Origin: Streptomyces sp. KL109B
Lineage (GTDB): Bacteria > Actinomycetota > Actinomycetes > Streptomycetales > Streptomycetaceae
Length of the DNA: 64,000 nucleotides
NCBI RefSeq assembly: GCF_030766935.1
Contig: NZ_JASERL010000010.1
Location: 62,001 to 126,000, forward strand
Direction: 5' to 3'
Position numbers and translations under genes: made by a program. Position 1 is the first letter of the stretch. Each line of letters starts with the position of its first letter. Positions 16,081 to 24,791 of the stretch are shown here, piece after piece. The notes beneath the pieces were generated by a model. The model searched no databases. It was not told the origin of the DNA and was given only the letters and a program-made list of their open reading frames with translations.

Positions 16081-17739
16081 TCACTCGCCCTCCCGCATCG
16101 GAACCCGCACCCCACGCTCCGCCGCGATCTCCGCCGCGTGCTCGTAGCCCGCGTCGACGTGGCGGATGACGCCCATCGCCGGGTCGTTCGTCAGGACCCG
16201 CTCGATCTTCGCGGCAGCGAGTTCCGTGCCGTCGGCGACGCAGACCTGGCCCGCGTGGATGGAGCGGCCCATGCCGACGCCGCCGCCGTGGTGGAGGGAG
16301 ACCCAGGTGGCGCCGGAGGAGGTGTTGACCAGGGCGTTGAGGAGGGGCCAGTCGGCGATCGCGTCGGAGCCGTCCTTCATGGACTCCGTCTCGCGGTAGG
16401 GGGAGGCGACGGAGCCCGAGTCGAGGTGGTCGCGGCCGATGGCGACCGGGGCCGACAGCTCGCCGGATGCCACCATCTCGTTGAACTTGAGGCCCGCGCG
16501 GTGCCGTTCGCCGTAGCCGAGCCAGCAGATGCGGGCCGGGAGGCCCTCGAAGGAGATGCGGTCGGCGGCCATGTCGAGCCAGCGGTGCAGGTGCTTGTTC
16601 TCGGGGAACAGTTCCTTGATCGCGGCGTCCGTCTTCGCGATGTCCTCCGGGTCGCCGGAGAGCGCCGCCCAGCGGAACGGGCCGAGGCCCTCCTCGAAGA
16701 GCGGGCGGATGTGGGCCGGGACGAAGCCGGGGAAGGCGAAGGCACGGTCGTAGCCGGCCTTGCGCGCCTCGTCGCGGATCGAGTTGCCGTAGTCGAAGAC
16801 CTCGGCGCCGCGGTCGAGGAAGCCGACCATCGCCTCGACGTGCAGGCGCATGGACCGGCGGGCCTTGTCCGTGAAGCCGGCCGGGTCCGCCTCGCGCTCC
16901 TTGTCCCAGTCCGCCACCGGGATGCCCACCGGGAGGTACGCGAGCGGGTCGTGGGCCGACGTCTGGTCCGTGACGATGTCGATCGGGGCCTCGCGGCGCA
17001 GCAGCTCCGGGAAGACCTCCGCCGCGTTGCCGACGACGCCGATGGACAGGCCGCGGCGCTCGTCGCGGGCCGCCAGAGCCAGCTCCAGGGCGTGGTCCAG
17101 GCTGTCCGCCTTCACGTCCAGGTAACGCGTGCCGATGCGGCGGTCGATGCGGGTCTCGTCGACGTCGACGCAGATCGCGACGCCCTCGTTCATGGTGATC
17201 GCGAGGGGCTGGGCGCCGCCCATGCCGCCGACGCCCGCCGTGAGCGTGATCGTGCCCGCCAGCGAGCCGTTGAACTTCTTGCGGGCCACCGCGCCGAACG
17301 TCTCGTACGTTCCCTGCACGATGCCCTGCGAGCCGATGTAGATCCACGAGCCGGCCGTCATCTGGCCGTACATCATGAGGCCCTCGGCCTCCAGCTTGCG
17401 GAACTCCTCCCAATTGGCCCAGTCGCCCACGAGGTTGGAGTTCGCGAGCAGCACGCGCGGCGCCCACTCGCTGGTGCGCAGCACGCCGACCGGCTTGCCG
17501 GACTGGACGAGGAGGGTCTCGTCGGCCTTCAGCGTCTTCAGTGTGCGCACGATCGCGTCGTACGCCTCCCAGGACCGGGCCGCCTTTCCGGTGCCGCCGT
17601 AGACGACGAGCTTGTCGGGGTGCTCGGCGACCTCTCCGTCGAGGTTGTTCATGAGCATCCGCAGGGCGCCCTCCTGCTGCCACCCCAGGGTGTTGAGCTC
17701 GGTGCCGCGCGGGGCGCGTACGGGGCGGGGTCCTGACAT
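16081..17739 (-). CDS. hutU: Urocanate hydratase
   Basis: 552 residues, the standard length. It converts urocanate to 4-imidazolone-5-propionate using tightly bound NAD. Visible signatures are LVVYGGTGKAARSWEAYDAI, the dinucleotide-binding region LTAGVGGMGGAQPLA, and the C-terminal HHGGGVGMGRSIHAGQVCVA. The ATG at 17739 follows GGAGG by six bases. It is the first gene of the run hutU - M20 hydrolase - hutF, with overlapping junctions. Tandem repeats and an inverted repeat upstream are candidate control sites. Confidence 0.95.
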   Translation of the reverse strand: MSGPRPVRAPRGTELNTLGWQQEGALRMLMNNLDGEVAEHPDKLVVYGGTGKAARSWEAYDAIVRTLKTLKADETLLVQSGKPVGVLRTSEWAPRVLLANSNLVGDWANWEEFRKLEAEGLMMYGQMTAGSWIYIGSQGIVQGTYETFGAVARKKFNGSLAGTITLTAGVGGMGGAQPLAITMNEGVAICVDVDETRIDRRIGTRYLDVKADSLDHALELALAARDERRGLSIGVVGNAAEVFPELLRREAPIDIVTDQTSAHDPLAYLPVGIPVADWDKEREADPAGFTDKARRSMRLHVEAMVGFLDRGAEVFDYGNSIRDEARKAGYDRAFAFPGFVPAHIRPLFEEGLGPFRWAALSGDPEDIAKTDAAIKELFPENKHLHRWLDMAADRISFEGLPARICWLGYGERHRAGLKFNEMVASGELSAPVAIGRDHLDSGSVASPYRETESMKDGSDAIADWPLLNALVNTSSGATWVSLHHGGGVGMGRSIHAGQVCVADGTELAAAKIERVLTNDPAMGVIRHVDAGYEHAAEIAAERGVRVPMREGE

Positions 17740-17770
17740 CGGCGGCCTCCTGAGGTGCGTATCCACAAGC

Positions 17771-17820
17771 TGTTGAGTCAGCGCTGCTGAGTCAGCGGTG
17801 TTGAGTCAGCGGTGTTGAGA
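17771..17820. repeat. 14-bp tandem repeat upstream of hutU
   Basis: Three and a half copies of TGTTGAGTCAGCGG (first two copies with one or two changes) start 32 bp before the hutU ATG. The unit is not found elsewhere in the window on reading. It lies in the presumed 5-prime leader or promoter. Confidence 0.75.
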
Positions 17821-17823
17821 CTT

Positions 17824-17850
17824 CTATTCACATCCTGGCCATCTGAATAG
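17824..17850. promoter_or_regulatory. Inverted repeat upstream of the hut operon
   Basis: CTATTCA and TGAATAG form perfect 7-bp arms 13 bases apart, about 85-110 bp upstream of hutU. This AT-containing palindrome stands out in the GC-rich sequence and is a plausible repressor site. Confidence 0.45.
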
Positions 17851-17909
17851 GGCTAGTCAATAGGGGGCCGGGGAATCCCTACCTGACGTCGAGTACGCAG
17901 GAGGTTCCC

Positions 17910-18160
17910 GTGACCACAGCGACCGCCGAAGACACCCACTGCACCAGGCCATCGGGCCCAAGCTCGTCGTGGGCATCGTCTTCGTGTCGCTGCTCGCCGT
18001 CGGGCTCGTGTCGACCGGGGAGATCGAGGGGCTCGGCGACACCACGTCGTTCCTGCTGCTGTGTGTGTTCGCGGTGGTCAATGTGGCCGCTGACCCCGCC
18101 CCGGGGAACTCCAGGGCGGCGCGAACTCGCCGCCCCTGCACGGTGGTTGGCGGATTTTAG
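17910..18160 (+). pseudogene. Remnant of an APC-family amino-acid permease
   Basis: A GTG start gives MTTATAED as in actinobacterial APC permeases. After a one-base frame change near 17935 the sequence reads PLHQAIGPKLVVGIVFVSLL, then a second hydrophobic span with GLGDTTSFLLLCVFAVVNVA. In intact permeases the AIGPKL motif lies at the start and the GLGDTT span several hundred residues later, so most of the middle has been deleted as well. The tail after about 18100 is unrelated. The intact gene would probably have belonged with histidine or amine uptake beside hut; that is inference. Confidence 0.7.
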
Positions 18161-18285
18161 TCGCCCCACGAATGTTCCACCGGGAAATGCCAGAAGCCTC
18201 ACCTGGTCTCCGTACGTTGCGTAGTTTCGCCGTCACACATGCACCGGCGACACACAAAGCGGCGTTCAGGTGGGGGGTCCCAGGC

Positions 18286-18699
18286 GTGTCCGGAATTGAC
18301 GAGTGCCTCCTTGAGGTCATGCGACTGCCGGGCGCGCGCGGCGCCTCCGTCGTCGACTGGACCAGCGGGCTCGCCCTGGGCACGATCGGCGCGTCCCGCA
18401 ACGGGGACCACGAGGCGGGCGCCGCCGAGACCGCCGAACTGGCCCGGCTCGCCGCCGAACACCTCGCCTTCGCCCCGGCCGAGGGCAGCGACTGGGGCCA
18501 GGGCTCCGCCAGCGACAAGGCGCCTCCGGTCGAGGACGTCATCGTCACCAACCGCGACAGCTACCACCTGCTGCGCTTCGTGCGCACCAGCTTCGACAGC
18601 AGCGTCTTCCTCCACCTGTGGCTCGGCCGCGACGAGGGCAACCTCGCGTACGCCCGGATCCGGCTCGCCGACATCGCCGACCGGATGGTGCTGGGATGA
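18286..18699 (+). CDS. Roadblock/LC7-like protein, first gene of a four-gene operon
   Basis: 137 residues from the GTG at 18286. The core motif VVDWTSGLALGTIGASRN closely matches that of the fourth gene (VDYTSGMALGTIGGSKN), so the two are paralogues. It has the beta-alpha size and pattern of Roadblock/LC7 folds, which bind small GTPases or form scaffolds. The stop overlaps the next gene by ATGA. A longer frame from 18172 lacks similarity in its first 38 residues. Confidence 0.7.
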   Translation: MSGIDECLLEVMRLPGARGASVVDWTSGLALGTIGASRNGDHEAGAAETAELARLAAEHLAFAPAEGSDWGQGSASDKAPPVEDVIVTNRDSYHLLRFVRTSFDSSVFLHLWLGRDEGNLAYARIRLADIADRMVLG

Positions 18700-19457
18700 G
18701 CACCGCCACCGCCGCCGCTGTCTCGCCGATGCTGACCCGCCTCGCCGACGAGCGGGCCACCGGCGCCCTGATCCGCGAGCACGGCACCCTCTACCTGGAG
18801 GGCGGCCGGGTCGTGCACGCCGAGTCACCCGCGACGCCCGGCATGGACGTGCTGCTCACGACGGGCGGCGCGGTGCAGGCCGAGGGGTGGTCGGAGGCCG
18901 TGGACCGGGCGGGGGCCCGGCAGCGGGTCGGCCGCTACCTCGTCGAGCAGGGGCGGATCGGCCACGGCGCGCTCGAACTGTGCCATCTGGGCGCCCTGTT
19001 CGACGCCGCGTACTTCACGCTCGCCCCGGGCAGCGGGCCGAGCCGGTTCCGGTACGGGGTCTCGCACTGGTTCGGGACGGTGCGGCCGGTGCCGGTGGCG
19101 GCCGTCGAGCGGGAGGCGCTGCGCCGGCGTGAGCTGCTCCAGCGGATCTGGCCCGAGCCGGACACCGATACGGCGCCGCTCACCCGGATCGTGCGGCACG
19201 CGGGAGTGAGCGTGCCGCCCCGCAGACGCCGCGTCCTCGACCTGGTCGACGGCGCGCGCACGGCCTCCCAGATCGCGCTCGCCCTGGGCAGGCCCGCCTT
19301 CCACACCCTCGTCGACCTGCGGCGCCTCGCCGCGTGCGGCCTGGTGACCACGGCGCCCGCCCCGGTGCTGCCCGAGCTCGTCGCGCTCGCCGCCGCCGTC
19401 GAGGACCCCGACGTGGCGCTGCTGCGCAGGCTGCGCGCCGGTCTGGAGGCCCTGTGA
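18696..19457 (+). CDS. DUF4388/PatA-like domain protein
   Basis: 253 residues. The N-terminal part (MLTRLADERATGALIREHGT, then LYLEGGRVVHAESP and GMDVLLTTGG) fits the DUF4388 (PATAN) module found in bacterial signalling and gliding proteins. The C-terminal 80 residues (RRRVLDLVDGARTASQIALA) look like a winged helix. The ATG overlaps the stop of the first gene. It sits between Roadblock proteins and probably shares a complex with them. Confidence 0.7.
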   Translation: MSTATAAAVSPMLTRLADERATGALIREHGTLYLEGGRVVHAESPATPGMDVLLTTGGAVQAEGWSEAVDRAGARQRVGRYLVEQGRIGHGALELCHLGALFDAAYFTLAPGSGPSRFRYGVSHWFGTVRPVPVAAVEREALRRRELLQRIWPEPDTDTAPLTRIVRHAGVSVPPRRRRVLDLVDGARTASQIALALGRPAFHTLVDLRRLAACGLVTTAPAPVLPELVALAAAVEDPDVALLRRLRAGLEAL

Positions 19458-19513
19458 AACGCCTGCTGCGTTCCTCTCGCAGTACTCCAGGTACTCCAGA
19501 AAGGAGATCTCCG

Positions 19514-20053
19514 ATGGCCGACGAGGCCGAACTCCTCGCCGAACTCCAGCGGTTGAGAGTCCGCGTACCCCAGGTCACCGGTGCCCTCGCCGCCAGCGTC
19601 GACGGCCTGGTCCTGGCCCAGGACACCCCGGGCGTCGAACCGGAGGGCGTCGCCGCGCTCACCGCCACCGCGCTCGGCGTCGCCCAGCGCCTCGCCGACG
19701 TCACCGCACAGGGCGCCTTCCGCGAGCTCCTGGTGCGCGGCGCCGCCGGCTACATCGCCACCTACGCCGCCGGGGACACCGCCGTCCTCACGCTCCTCGC
19801 CCAGGACCGGGTCAACGTCGGCCGCCTGCACCTCGAAGGGCGCCGCTCCGGGACCCGTATCGGGGAACTCACCACACCCGCCGAACCCGAAAAGCCCCAA
19901 GCCGAAAAGCCCCAAGCCGAAAAGGAAACGCCGCCCGAACCGGCCCCTCGCACCCGCGGCAGGTCCCGCGCCCGCTCGGCGGCCGGCAAGACGACCGAGA
20001 CCGGACTTCCCGTCCGGGCATCCGCCAACGTGCCGCCCCAGCCGACGAGTTGA
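19514..20053 (+). CDS. Roadblock/LC7 domain protein with charged tail
   Basis: 179 residues. Residues about 15-115 have the Roadblock/LC7 pattern (VTGALAASVDGLVLAQDTPG, then LLVRGAAGYIATYAAGDTAV). The tail holds a lysine/glutamate/proline repeat (PEKPQAEKPQAEKE) and a basic end. The ATG at 19514 follows AGGAG by about eight bases; a GTG at 19454 overlaps the previous stop but has a poor site. Third gene of the operon. Confidence 0.72.
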   Translation: MADEAELLAELQRLRVRVPQVTGALAASVDGLVLAQDTPGVEPEGVAALTATALGVAQRLADVTAQGAFRELLVRGAAGYIATYAAGDTAVLTLLAQDRVNVGRLHLEGRRSGTRIGELTTPAEPEKPQAEKPQAEKETPPEPAPRTRGRSRARSAAGKTTETGLPVRASANVPPQPTS

Positions 20054-20113
20054 GAACCGGCACCTTCCCAGGAAACGCGCAACCTCAGGAAAACCACGAA
20101 AGGACCCAGCATC

Positions 20114-20488
20114 ATGGCCAACACCGAGACCGCCCTCAAGGACGCCCTCGCCTCCATAGAAGGCGCCACCGCCGCGGCGCTCGTCGACTACACCAGCGGC
20201 ATGGCCCTCGGCACCATCGGCGGCTCCAAGAACTTCGACCTGGAGGTCGCGTCGGCGGGCAACACCGACGTCGTCCGCGCCAAGCTGCGCACCATGGAGC
20301 AGCTGGGGCTCAAGGAATCCATCGAGGACATCCTCATCACCCTCGGCTCCCAGTACCACCTGATCCGCCTGATCAAGGGACGCGGCGGCAACGGCCTGTT
20401 CCTGTACCTGGTGCTCGACAAGGCCCGCGCCAATCTGGCGATGGCCCGGCACCAGCTGAAGAAGATCGAAGGCGATCTGGAGGTCTGA
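20114..20488 (+). CDS. Roadblock-like protein, paralogue of 18286
   Basis: 124 residues containing VDYTSGMALGTIGGSKNFDL, a middle helix (ESIEDILITLGSQYHLIRLI) and a strand LFLYLVLDKARANLAMARHQ. Length and pattern match the first gene. The ATG has GAAAGG upstream. Last gene of the operon; no GTPase gene is present nearby. Confidence 0.75.
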   Translation: MANTETALKDALASIEGATAAALVDYTSGMALGTIGGSKNFDLEVASAGNTDVVRAKLRTMEQLGLKESIEDILITLGSQYHLIRLIKGRGGNGLFLYLVLDKARANLAMARHQLKKIEGDLEV

Positions 20489-20581
20489 GCGAGCGAACGG
20501 GGGCGCCACGCCGGGTGCGGCGCGGCGCCCCCGGCGCCGCTCCCCCGGCGCCGCTCCCCCGTCCCGGCTACCCCGTCCCGG

Positions 20582-21013
20582 CTACCCCTCCCAGTCGGAC
20601 TCCTCGCGCTCCCGCCGCTCCCGTCGCCGCACGGGCCCCCACCGCACCGCGTGCAGCGCGTTGACCCCGACGATCCCGCCCCAGGCCACGAAGAGGCCGG
20701 GCAGGCCCGCCTGGACCACGGCGATCGCGGACAGCGGGATGGCGAGGACGAGGGTGATCACGGCGAAGCCGAAGCGCTCGCCCCAGTTCTCGGCGCCGGA
20801 GTCGCGGGCCCCGCGGGCCACGGTGATCCGGTGCTCGGCCAGTTGTCGCCGCACCCTGCGGTCGACGACGGAGTCGAGGCGCTGCTCGACCTTTTCGAGG
20901 AACGAGTCGACGAGCGCCGGCTCGTAGTCGTCGCCCAGTTCCCTGCGGGCGTGCAGGGTGGCGTCGAGTTCCTTCTTGAGTTCGGCGTCGCGTGTGCGCT
21001 CGCGGGCTTCCAT
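20582..21013 (-). CDS. Membrane protein with two spans
   Basis: 143 residues. A charged N-terminal helix (residues 1-65, DAELKKELDATLHARRELGD) is followed by two hydrophobic spans, FGFAVITLVLAIPLSAIAVV and GLPGLFVAWGGIVGVNALHA, and a basic end. It may be a cytoplasmic coiled helix anchored by a hairpin of spans. No family is recognised. Confidence 0.6.
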   Translation of the reverse strand: MEARERTRDAELKKELDATLHARRELGDDYEPALVDSFLEKVEQRLDSVVDRRVRRQLAEHRITVARGARDSGAENWGERFGFAVITLVLAIPLSAIAVVQAGLPGLFVAWGGIVGVNALHAVRWGPVRRRERREREESDWEG

Positions 21014-21024
21014 ACCGCTCGACG

Positions 21025-22443
21025 TTACGGAGCGGTGGCCCCCACCGCAGTAGGGCTATCCCCCGTCTTCTCGCTGGGCCACTCCCCCGCACCGCGGCGC
21101 CGGGCGAGCAGCCAGTAGAGGACGGCCGGGACGACGAGCCCCACGATCCACGACACGTCCGCCCCGCCGAGGGGTTCGACGAGCGGGCCCGTGTAGAAGG
21201 CGGTCGCCAGGAACGGCAGCTGGGCGAGCAGCCCGACGACGTAGACGACAAGAGCGTCCCAGCGCCAGCCGCCGTAGCGGCCGTTCGGGTCGGAGAGGGC
21301 CGGCAGGTCGTAGCGTTCGCGCGAGATCAGGTAGTAGTCGACCAGGTTGATCGCGGACCACGGCGTGAAGAACGTCAGCAGGAACAGCAGGAAGTCCTTG
21401 AACGAGGTCAGGAAGCTGTCCTTGCCTGCCAGGGCCACCACCGTGCCCGCGACCATGATGATCCCGATGTAGACCGCACGGGCGCGCTGCGAGAGCACCC
21501 GCTGGCCGCGGAATCCGCTGATCCCGGTGACCATCGACATGAAGCCGCCGTACGTGTTGAGGACGTTGACGGTGAGCTTGCCGAGGGCGATCACGAAGTA
21601 GAAGAAGGAGGCCGCGAGCCCGGCGCCGCCGAGCGACACGACGTACCCGACCTGGTTGTCGATGAACTTCTCGCCCGCGCTCGCCGCGACGAGCACACCG
21701 AACGCCATCGACCACTGCGAGCCGAGCGCCGAGCCCGCGAGCGTCCACCAGAAGGTGGCCTTGCCGCTCGTCGTACGCGGCAGATAGCGCGAGTAGTCGG
21801 CGACGTACGGGCCGAAGGCGAGCTGCCAGGACGCCGAGAGGGAGACGGCGAGCAGGAACATCGGCAGCGAGAAGTGCGCGTCGGACAGCAGCGCGCCGAC
21901 GTCGACCCGGTCGAAGAGCCGGATGCCGAGGTAGACGAAGGCCAGCGCGCACACCACGCTCGCCACCCGCCCGAGGACGTGGATGACCCGGTAGCCGACC
22001 GTGGCCACGACCCCGGTGATCAGCGCGAAGACGATGATGCCGGTGGTGTCGTTGGTGTGCGTGAGCTGCGCGGTGGCCTGCCCGGCGAGCACGGTGCCGC
22101 TGGCGAAGAACCCGACGTACATCAGGATCACGAGGAGCAGCGGGACGACGGCCCCCTTCACCCCGAACTGCGCCCGCGACTGGATCATCTGGGGCAGCCC
22201 GAGCTTCGGCCCCTGCGCCGAGTGCAGCGCCATCACGGCACCGCCGAGCAGATTGCCGAGCACGAGCCCGATCAGCGACCAGACCACGTCGCCGCCGAAG
22301 ACGACGGCGAGGGCGCCGGTGACGACGGCCGTGATGTGGAGGTTGGCGCCGAGCCAGAGCGTGAACTGGTTGAAGGCGCTGCCGTGCCGTTCGCTGTCCG
22401 GCACGACGTCGATGGAGTGCTTCTCCACTACCGCTGCGGCCAT
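21025..22443 (-). CDS. NCS1-family nucleobase/cytosine permease
   Basis: 472 residues with about 12 membrane spans. The N-terminal signature FNQFTLWLGANLHITAVVTG and the central PYVADYSRYLPR are those of NCS1 transporters of cytosine, purines, allantoin or hydantoins. The ATG at 22443 follows AGGAGG by eight bases. It is on the same strand as the ABC importer upstream, 29 bp from it. The substrate is not predictable here; cytosine, allantoin or thiamine precursors are options. Confidence 0.8.
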   Translation of the reverse strand: MAAAVVEKHSIDVVPDSERHGSAFNQFTLWLGANLHITAVVTGALAVVFGGDVVWSLIGLVLGNLLGGAVMALHSAQGPKLGLPQMIQSRAQFGVKGAVVPLLLVILMYVGFFASGTVLAGQATAQLTHTNDTTGIIVFALITGVVATVGYRVIHVLGRVASVVCALAFVYLGIRLFDRVDVGALLSDAHFSLPMFLLAVSLSASWQLAFGPYVADYSRYLPRTTSGKATFWWTLAGSALGSQWSMAFGVLVAASAGEKFIDNQVGYVVSLGGAGLAASFFYFVIALGKLTVNVLNTYGGFMSMVTGISGFRGQRVLSQRARAVYIGIIMVAGTVVALAGKDSFLTSFKDFLLFLLTFFTPWSAINLVDYYLISRERYDLPALSDPNGRYGGWRWDALVVYVVGLLAQLPFLATAFYTGPLVEPLGGADVSWIVGLVVPAVLYWLLARRRGAGEWPSEKTGDSPTAVGATAP

Positions 22444-22472
22444 CCGATGGCCTCCTTACTCGCTCTTGCTCG

Positions 22473-23426
22473 CTACTTCTTGCTGGGGCTGCCGATCCCG
22501 TGCCGGCGCGCGTAGTCCTTCGCGACGTCCTCCGGGTCCTTCTTGTCCTTGTCGACGAGCCGGTTGAGCTCGGTCAGGTCCTCGGTGGTCAGTACGTTGC
22601 CCAGGCGCGCGAGGGCCTTGCGCACGGTCGAGTCGGCCTTGCGGTCGGCGATCAGCGGGACGACGTGCTGGCCGGGGACGAGGTTCTTGGGGTCGGTGAG
22701 GACGACCCAGTGGTTGGCGGCGATGTCGGTGTCGGTGGTGAACAGGTTCGCCACATCGACATCGCCCTTCTTCAGCGCGCCCTTCACCAACGGCCCGGAG
22801 GAGTCAAGGGACTTGAACTCCTTGAACTCGACGCCGTACACGTCCTTGAGCCCGACGGCCCCCACCTGCCGCTTCTTGACTTCCGGGGCGGCACCGATGA
22901 CGAGCTTCCCGTTGTGCTTCGCGAGGTCGGCGAGCGACTTGAGCTTGTACTTCTCGGCGGTCTCGCGCGTCACGACGAACGCGTCCGAGTCCTCGGCCAT
23001 CCCGTACGGCAGGATCTGCAGCCCCTCCGGGAGCACCATGGCGAGCGCGTTCTGCATCTCGCCCTCCTCGGTGGCCTTCGACTTGGTGTCGAGGTAGTGC
23101 AGAAGGGCGCCCTGGTACTCGGGAAGCAGGTCGATGTCGCCGCCCTTGAGGGCGGGGATGAGGATCTCGCGGGTGCCGAGATTGGGCCGCACGCTGGTCT
23201 TCACCCCGGCGGCATCGAGCACGGCCGCGTACAGATACCCGAGCACCTGGTTCTCGGTGAAGTTGGCGGTGCCGATGGTGACCCCCTTCTTGCTGGAGCC
23301 ACCGCCGGACAGCGAACCCCCCTGCTGGTCGAGGGAGGTGATGCCGCTGGAGCAGGCGGACAGGGCCGGCACGGAGGCCGCGGCGGCGAGCCCGCCGAGG
23401 AGGGCACGTCGATTCAGATTGCGCAT
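22473..23426 (-). CDS. Glycine betaine/choline ABC transporter substrate-binding lipoprotein
   Basis: 317 residues. The lipobox LSAC lies at about residue 24 after a twin-Arg-like N-terminus (RNLNRRALLGG). The OpuAC/ProX fold follows with GTANFTENQVLGYLYAAVL, REILIPALKGGDIDLLPEYQ and LKKGDVDVANLFTTD. It captures betaine, choline or a related compound outside the cell for the two permeases and the ATPase next to it. Start at 23426; AGGAGC lies eight bases upstream. Confidence 0.85.
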   Translation of the reverse strand: MRNLNRRALLGGLAAAASVPALSACSSGITSLDQQGGSLSGGGSSKKGVTIGTANFTENQVLGYLYAAVLDAAGVKTSVRPNLGTREILIPALKGGDIDLLPEYQGALLHYLDTKSKATEEGEMQNALAMVLPEGLQILPYGMAEDSDAFVVTRETAEKYKLKSLADLAKHNGKLVIGAAPEVKKRQVGAVGLKDVYGVEFKEFKSLDSSGPLVKGALKKGDVDVANLFTTDTDIAANHWVVLTDPKNLVPGQHVVPLIADRKADSTVRKALARLGNVLTTEDLTELNRLVDKDKKDPEDVAKDYARRHGIGSPSKK

Positions 23427-23437
23427 CTTGCTTGCTC

Positions 23438-24115
23438 CTAGGCGGACTTGAGGGTGGTGGGCCGGTTGCGGAAGAGGAGCCGTTGCAGCCCCGACAGGGC
23501 CAGGTCGAGCACGATGGCGACGACCGCGACGAGCACGGCGCCGCCGAGCACCTGCACCAGGTCGCGCTGGGCGAGCCCGTCGAAGACGTAGCGGCCGAGC
23601 CCGCCGAAGGACACGTACGCGGCGATGGTGGCGGTGGCGACGACCTGGATGAGGGCGAGCCTGAGCCCGGTCATGATGAGCGGCAGCGCGAGCGGCAACT
23701 CGACCTGGAACAGCACCTGATGCCCCTTCATCCCCTGCCCCCGCGCGGCATCCCGCACCTCGGGGTCGACGGCGGTCATCCCGGCGTACGTATTCGTCAC
23801 GATCGACGGCACGGCGAGCGCCACGAGCGCGATGTACACGGGCCACATGGACAGCCCGCTCGCGAGGAACACGAGCACCACGAGCCCGACGGTCGGCAGC
23901 GCCCGCCCGAAGGACGACAGGTTGATGGCGATGAAGGCGCCCCGCCCGGTGTGCCCGATGAGCAGCCCGACCGGCAGCGCGATGGCGGCGGCGACGAGCG
24001 TGGCGAGCAGCGAGTACTGAAGGTGCTCGGCGATCCGCGTGGCGATGCCGTCGCCGCCGCTCCACTGCTCGCCGCTGACCAGCCAGGCCCCGAGATTCTT
24101 GAACAGTTCGTACAT
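23438..24115 (-). CDS. Betaine/choline ABC transporter permease 1
   Basis: 225 residues with five or six membrane spans. The permease EAA loop reads DPEVRDAARGQGMKGHQVLF and a later signature is AYVSFGGLGRYVFDGLAQRD. It forms the channel with the permease at 24123 and takes the substrate from the lipoprotein at 22473. The genes are closely spaced on one strand. Confidence 0.85.
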   Translation of the reverse strand: MYELFKNLGAWLVSGEQWSGGDGIATRIAEHLQYSLLATLVAAAIALPVGLLIGHTGRGAFIAINLSSFGRALPTVGLVVLVFLASGLSMWPVYIALVALAVPSIVTNTYAGMTAVDPEVRDAARGQGMKGHQVLFQVELPLALPLIMTGLRLALIQVVATATIAAYVSFGGLGRYVFDGLAQRDLVQVLGGAVLVAVVAIVLDLALSGLQRLLFRNRPTTLKSA

Positions 24116-24122
24116 GACGGTT

Positions 24123-24791
24123 TCAGGCCTTCCGAGTCCGCGGCCGGGTACGGGTACGCGTACGGGCCCACGGTGTGAGCAACCTCTGCACTGCGACGAG
24201 CACCGCGTCCGCGACGAGCGCGAGCAGCAGCGTCAGCACGACGCCGACGATCACCGGGGTCGGGAAGTTCCGCTGGAACCCGTCGGTGAACAGCTGGCCG
24301 AGACCGCCGTCCCCGATATAAGTCGCCACGGACACAAGGGAGATGGCCATCACGGTGGCGATCCGCACCCCCGCCATGATCACGGGCACCGCGAGCGGCA
24401 ACTCGACGGTCAGCAACGTCCGCATCGGCCGCGTCCCCATCGCCTTCGCCGCCTCCTTCGTCTTCGCGGGCACGGAGTCGAGCCCCTCGACGGTGTTCCG
24501 CAGGAGGACGACGAGCGTGTAGATCGTCAGCCCGATGACGGTGGTGGTCCGGGTGAGCCCGGAGACGGGCAGCAACAGCACGAAGACCGCGATGGACGGA
24601 ATCGTGAAGAGCACGTTCGACAACCCGAGCAGAAACCCGCGCAGGGCCCGTATCCGATGCGCGACAACGGCAAGCGGAAGCGAGATGAGCAGCCCGAACA
24701 GGACGGCGCTGAGGGCGGCTTGGAGGTGAGAGGCGGTGAGACTGAGGAGATCACTCTGATGCTCCCCGATCCAGCTCCAGTCGATGGTCAC
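24123..24791 (-). CDS. Betaine/choline ABC transporter permease 2
   Basis: 222 residues. The EAA loop is VPAKTKEAAKAMGTRPMRTL and a conserved stretch is VATYIGDGGLGQLFTDGF. It pairs with the permease at 23438. The GTG at 24791 overlaps the stop of the ATPase gene by four bases. The C-terminal TRTRTRPRTRK tract is a short repeat. Confidence 0.85.
   Translation of the reverse strand: MTIDWSWIGEHQSDLLSLTASHLQAALSAVLFGLLISLPLAVVAHRIRALRGFLLGLSNVLFTIPSIAVFVLLLPVSGLTRTTTVIGLTIYTLVVLLRNTVEGLDSVPAKTKEAAKAMGTRPMRTLLTVELPLAVPVIMAGVRIATVMAISLVSVATYIGDGGLGQLFTDGFQRNFPTPVIVGVVLTLLLALVADAVLVAVQRLLTPWARTRTRTRPRTRKA

Noticed and set aside
11440..17683. Very long minus-strand frames spanning hutI to hutU
   Set aside because: They are read-through shadows: real genes change frame inside them, and their starts and stops are explained by hutI, hutF, the M20 hydrolase and hutU.
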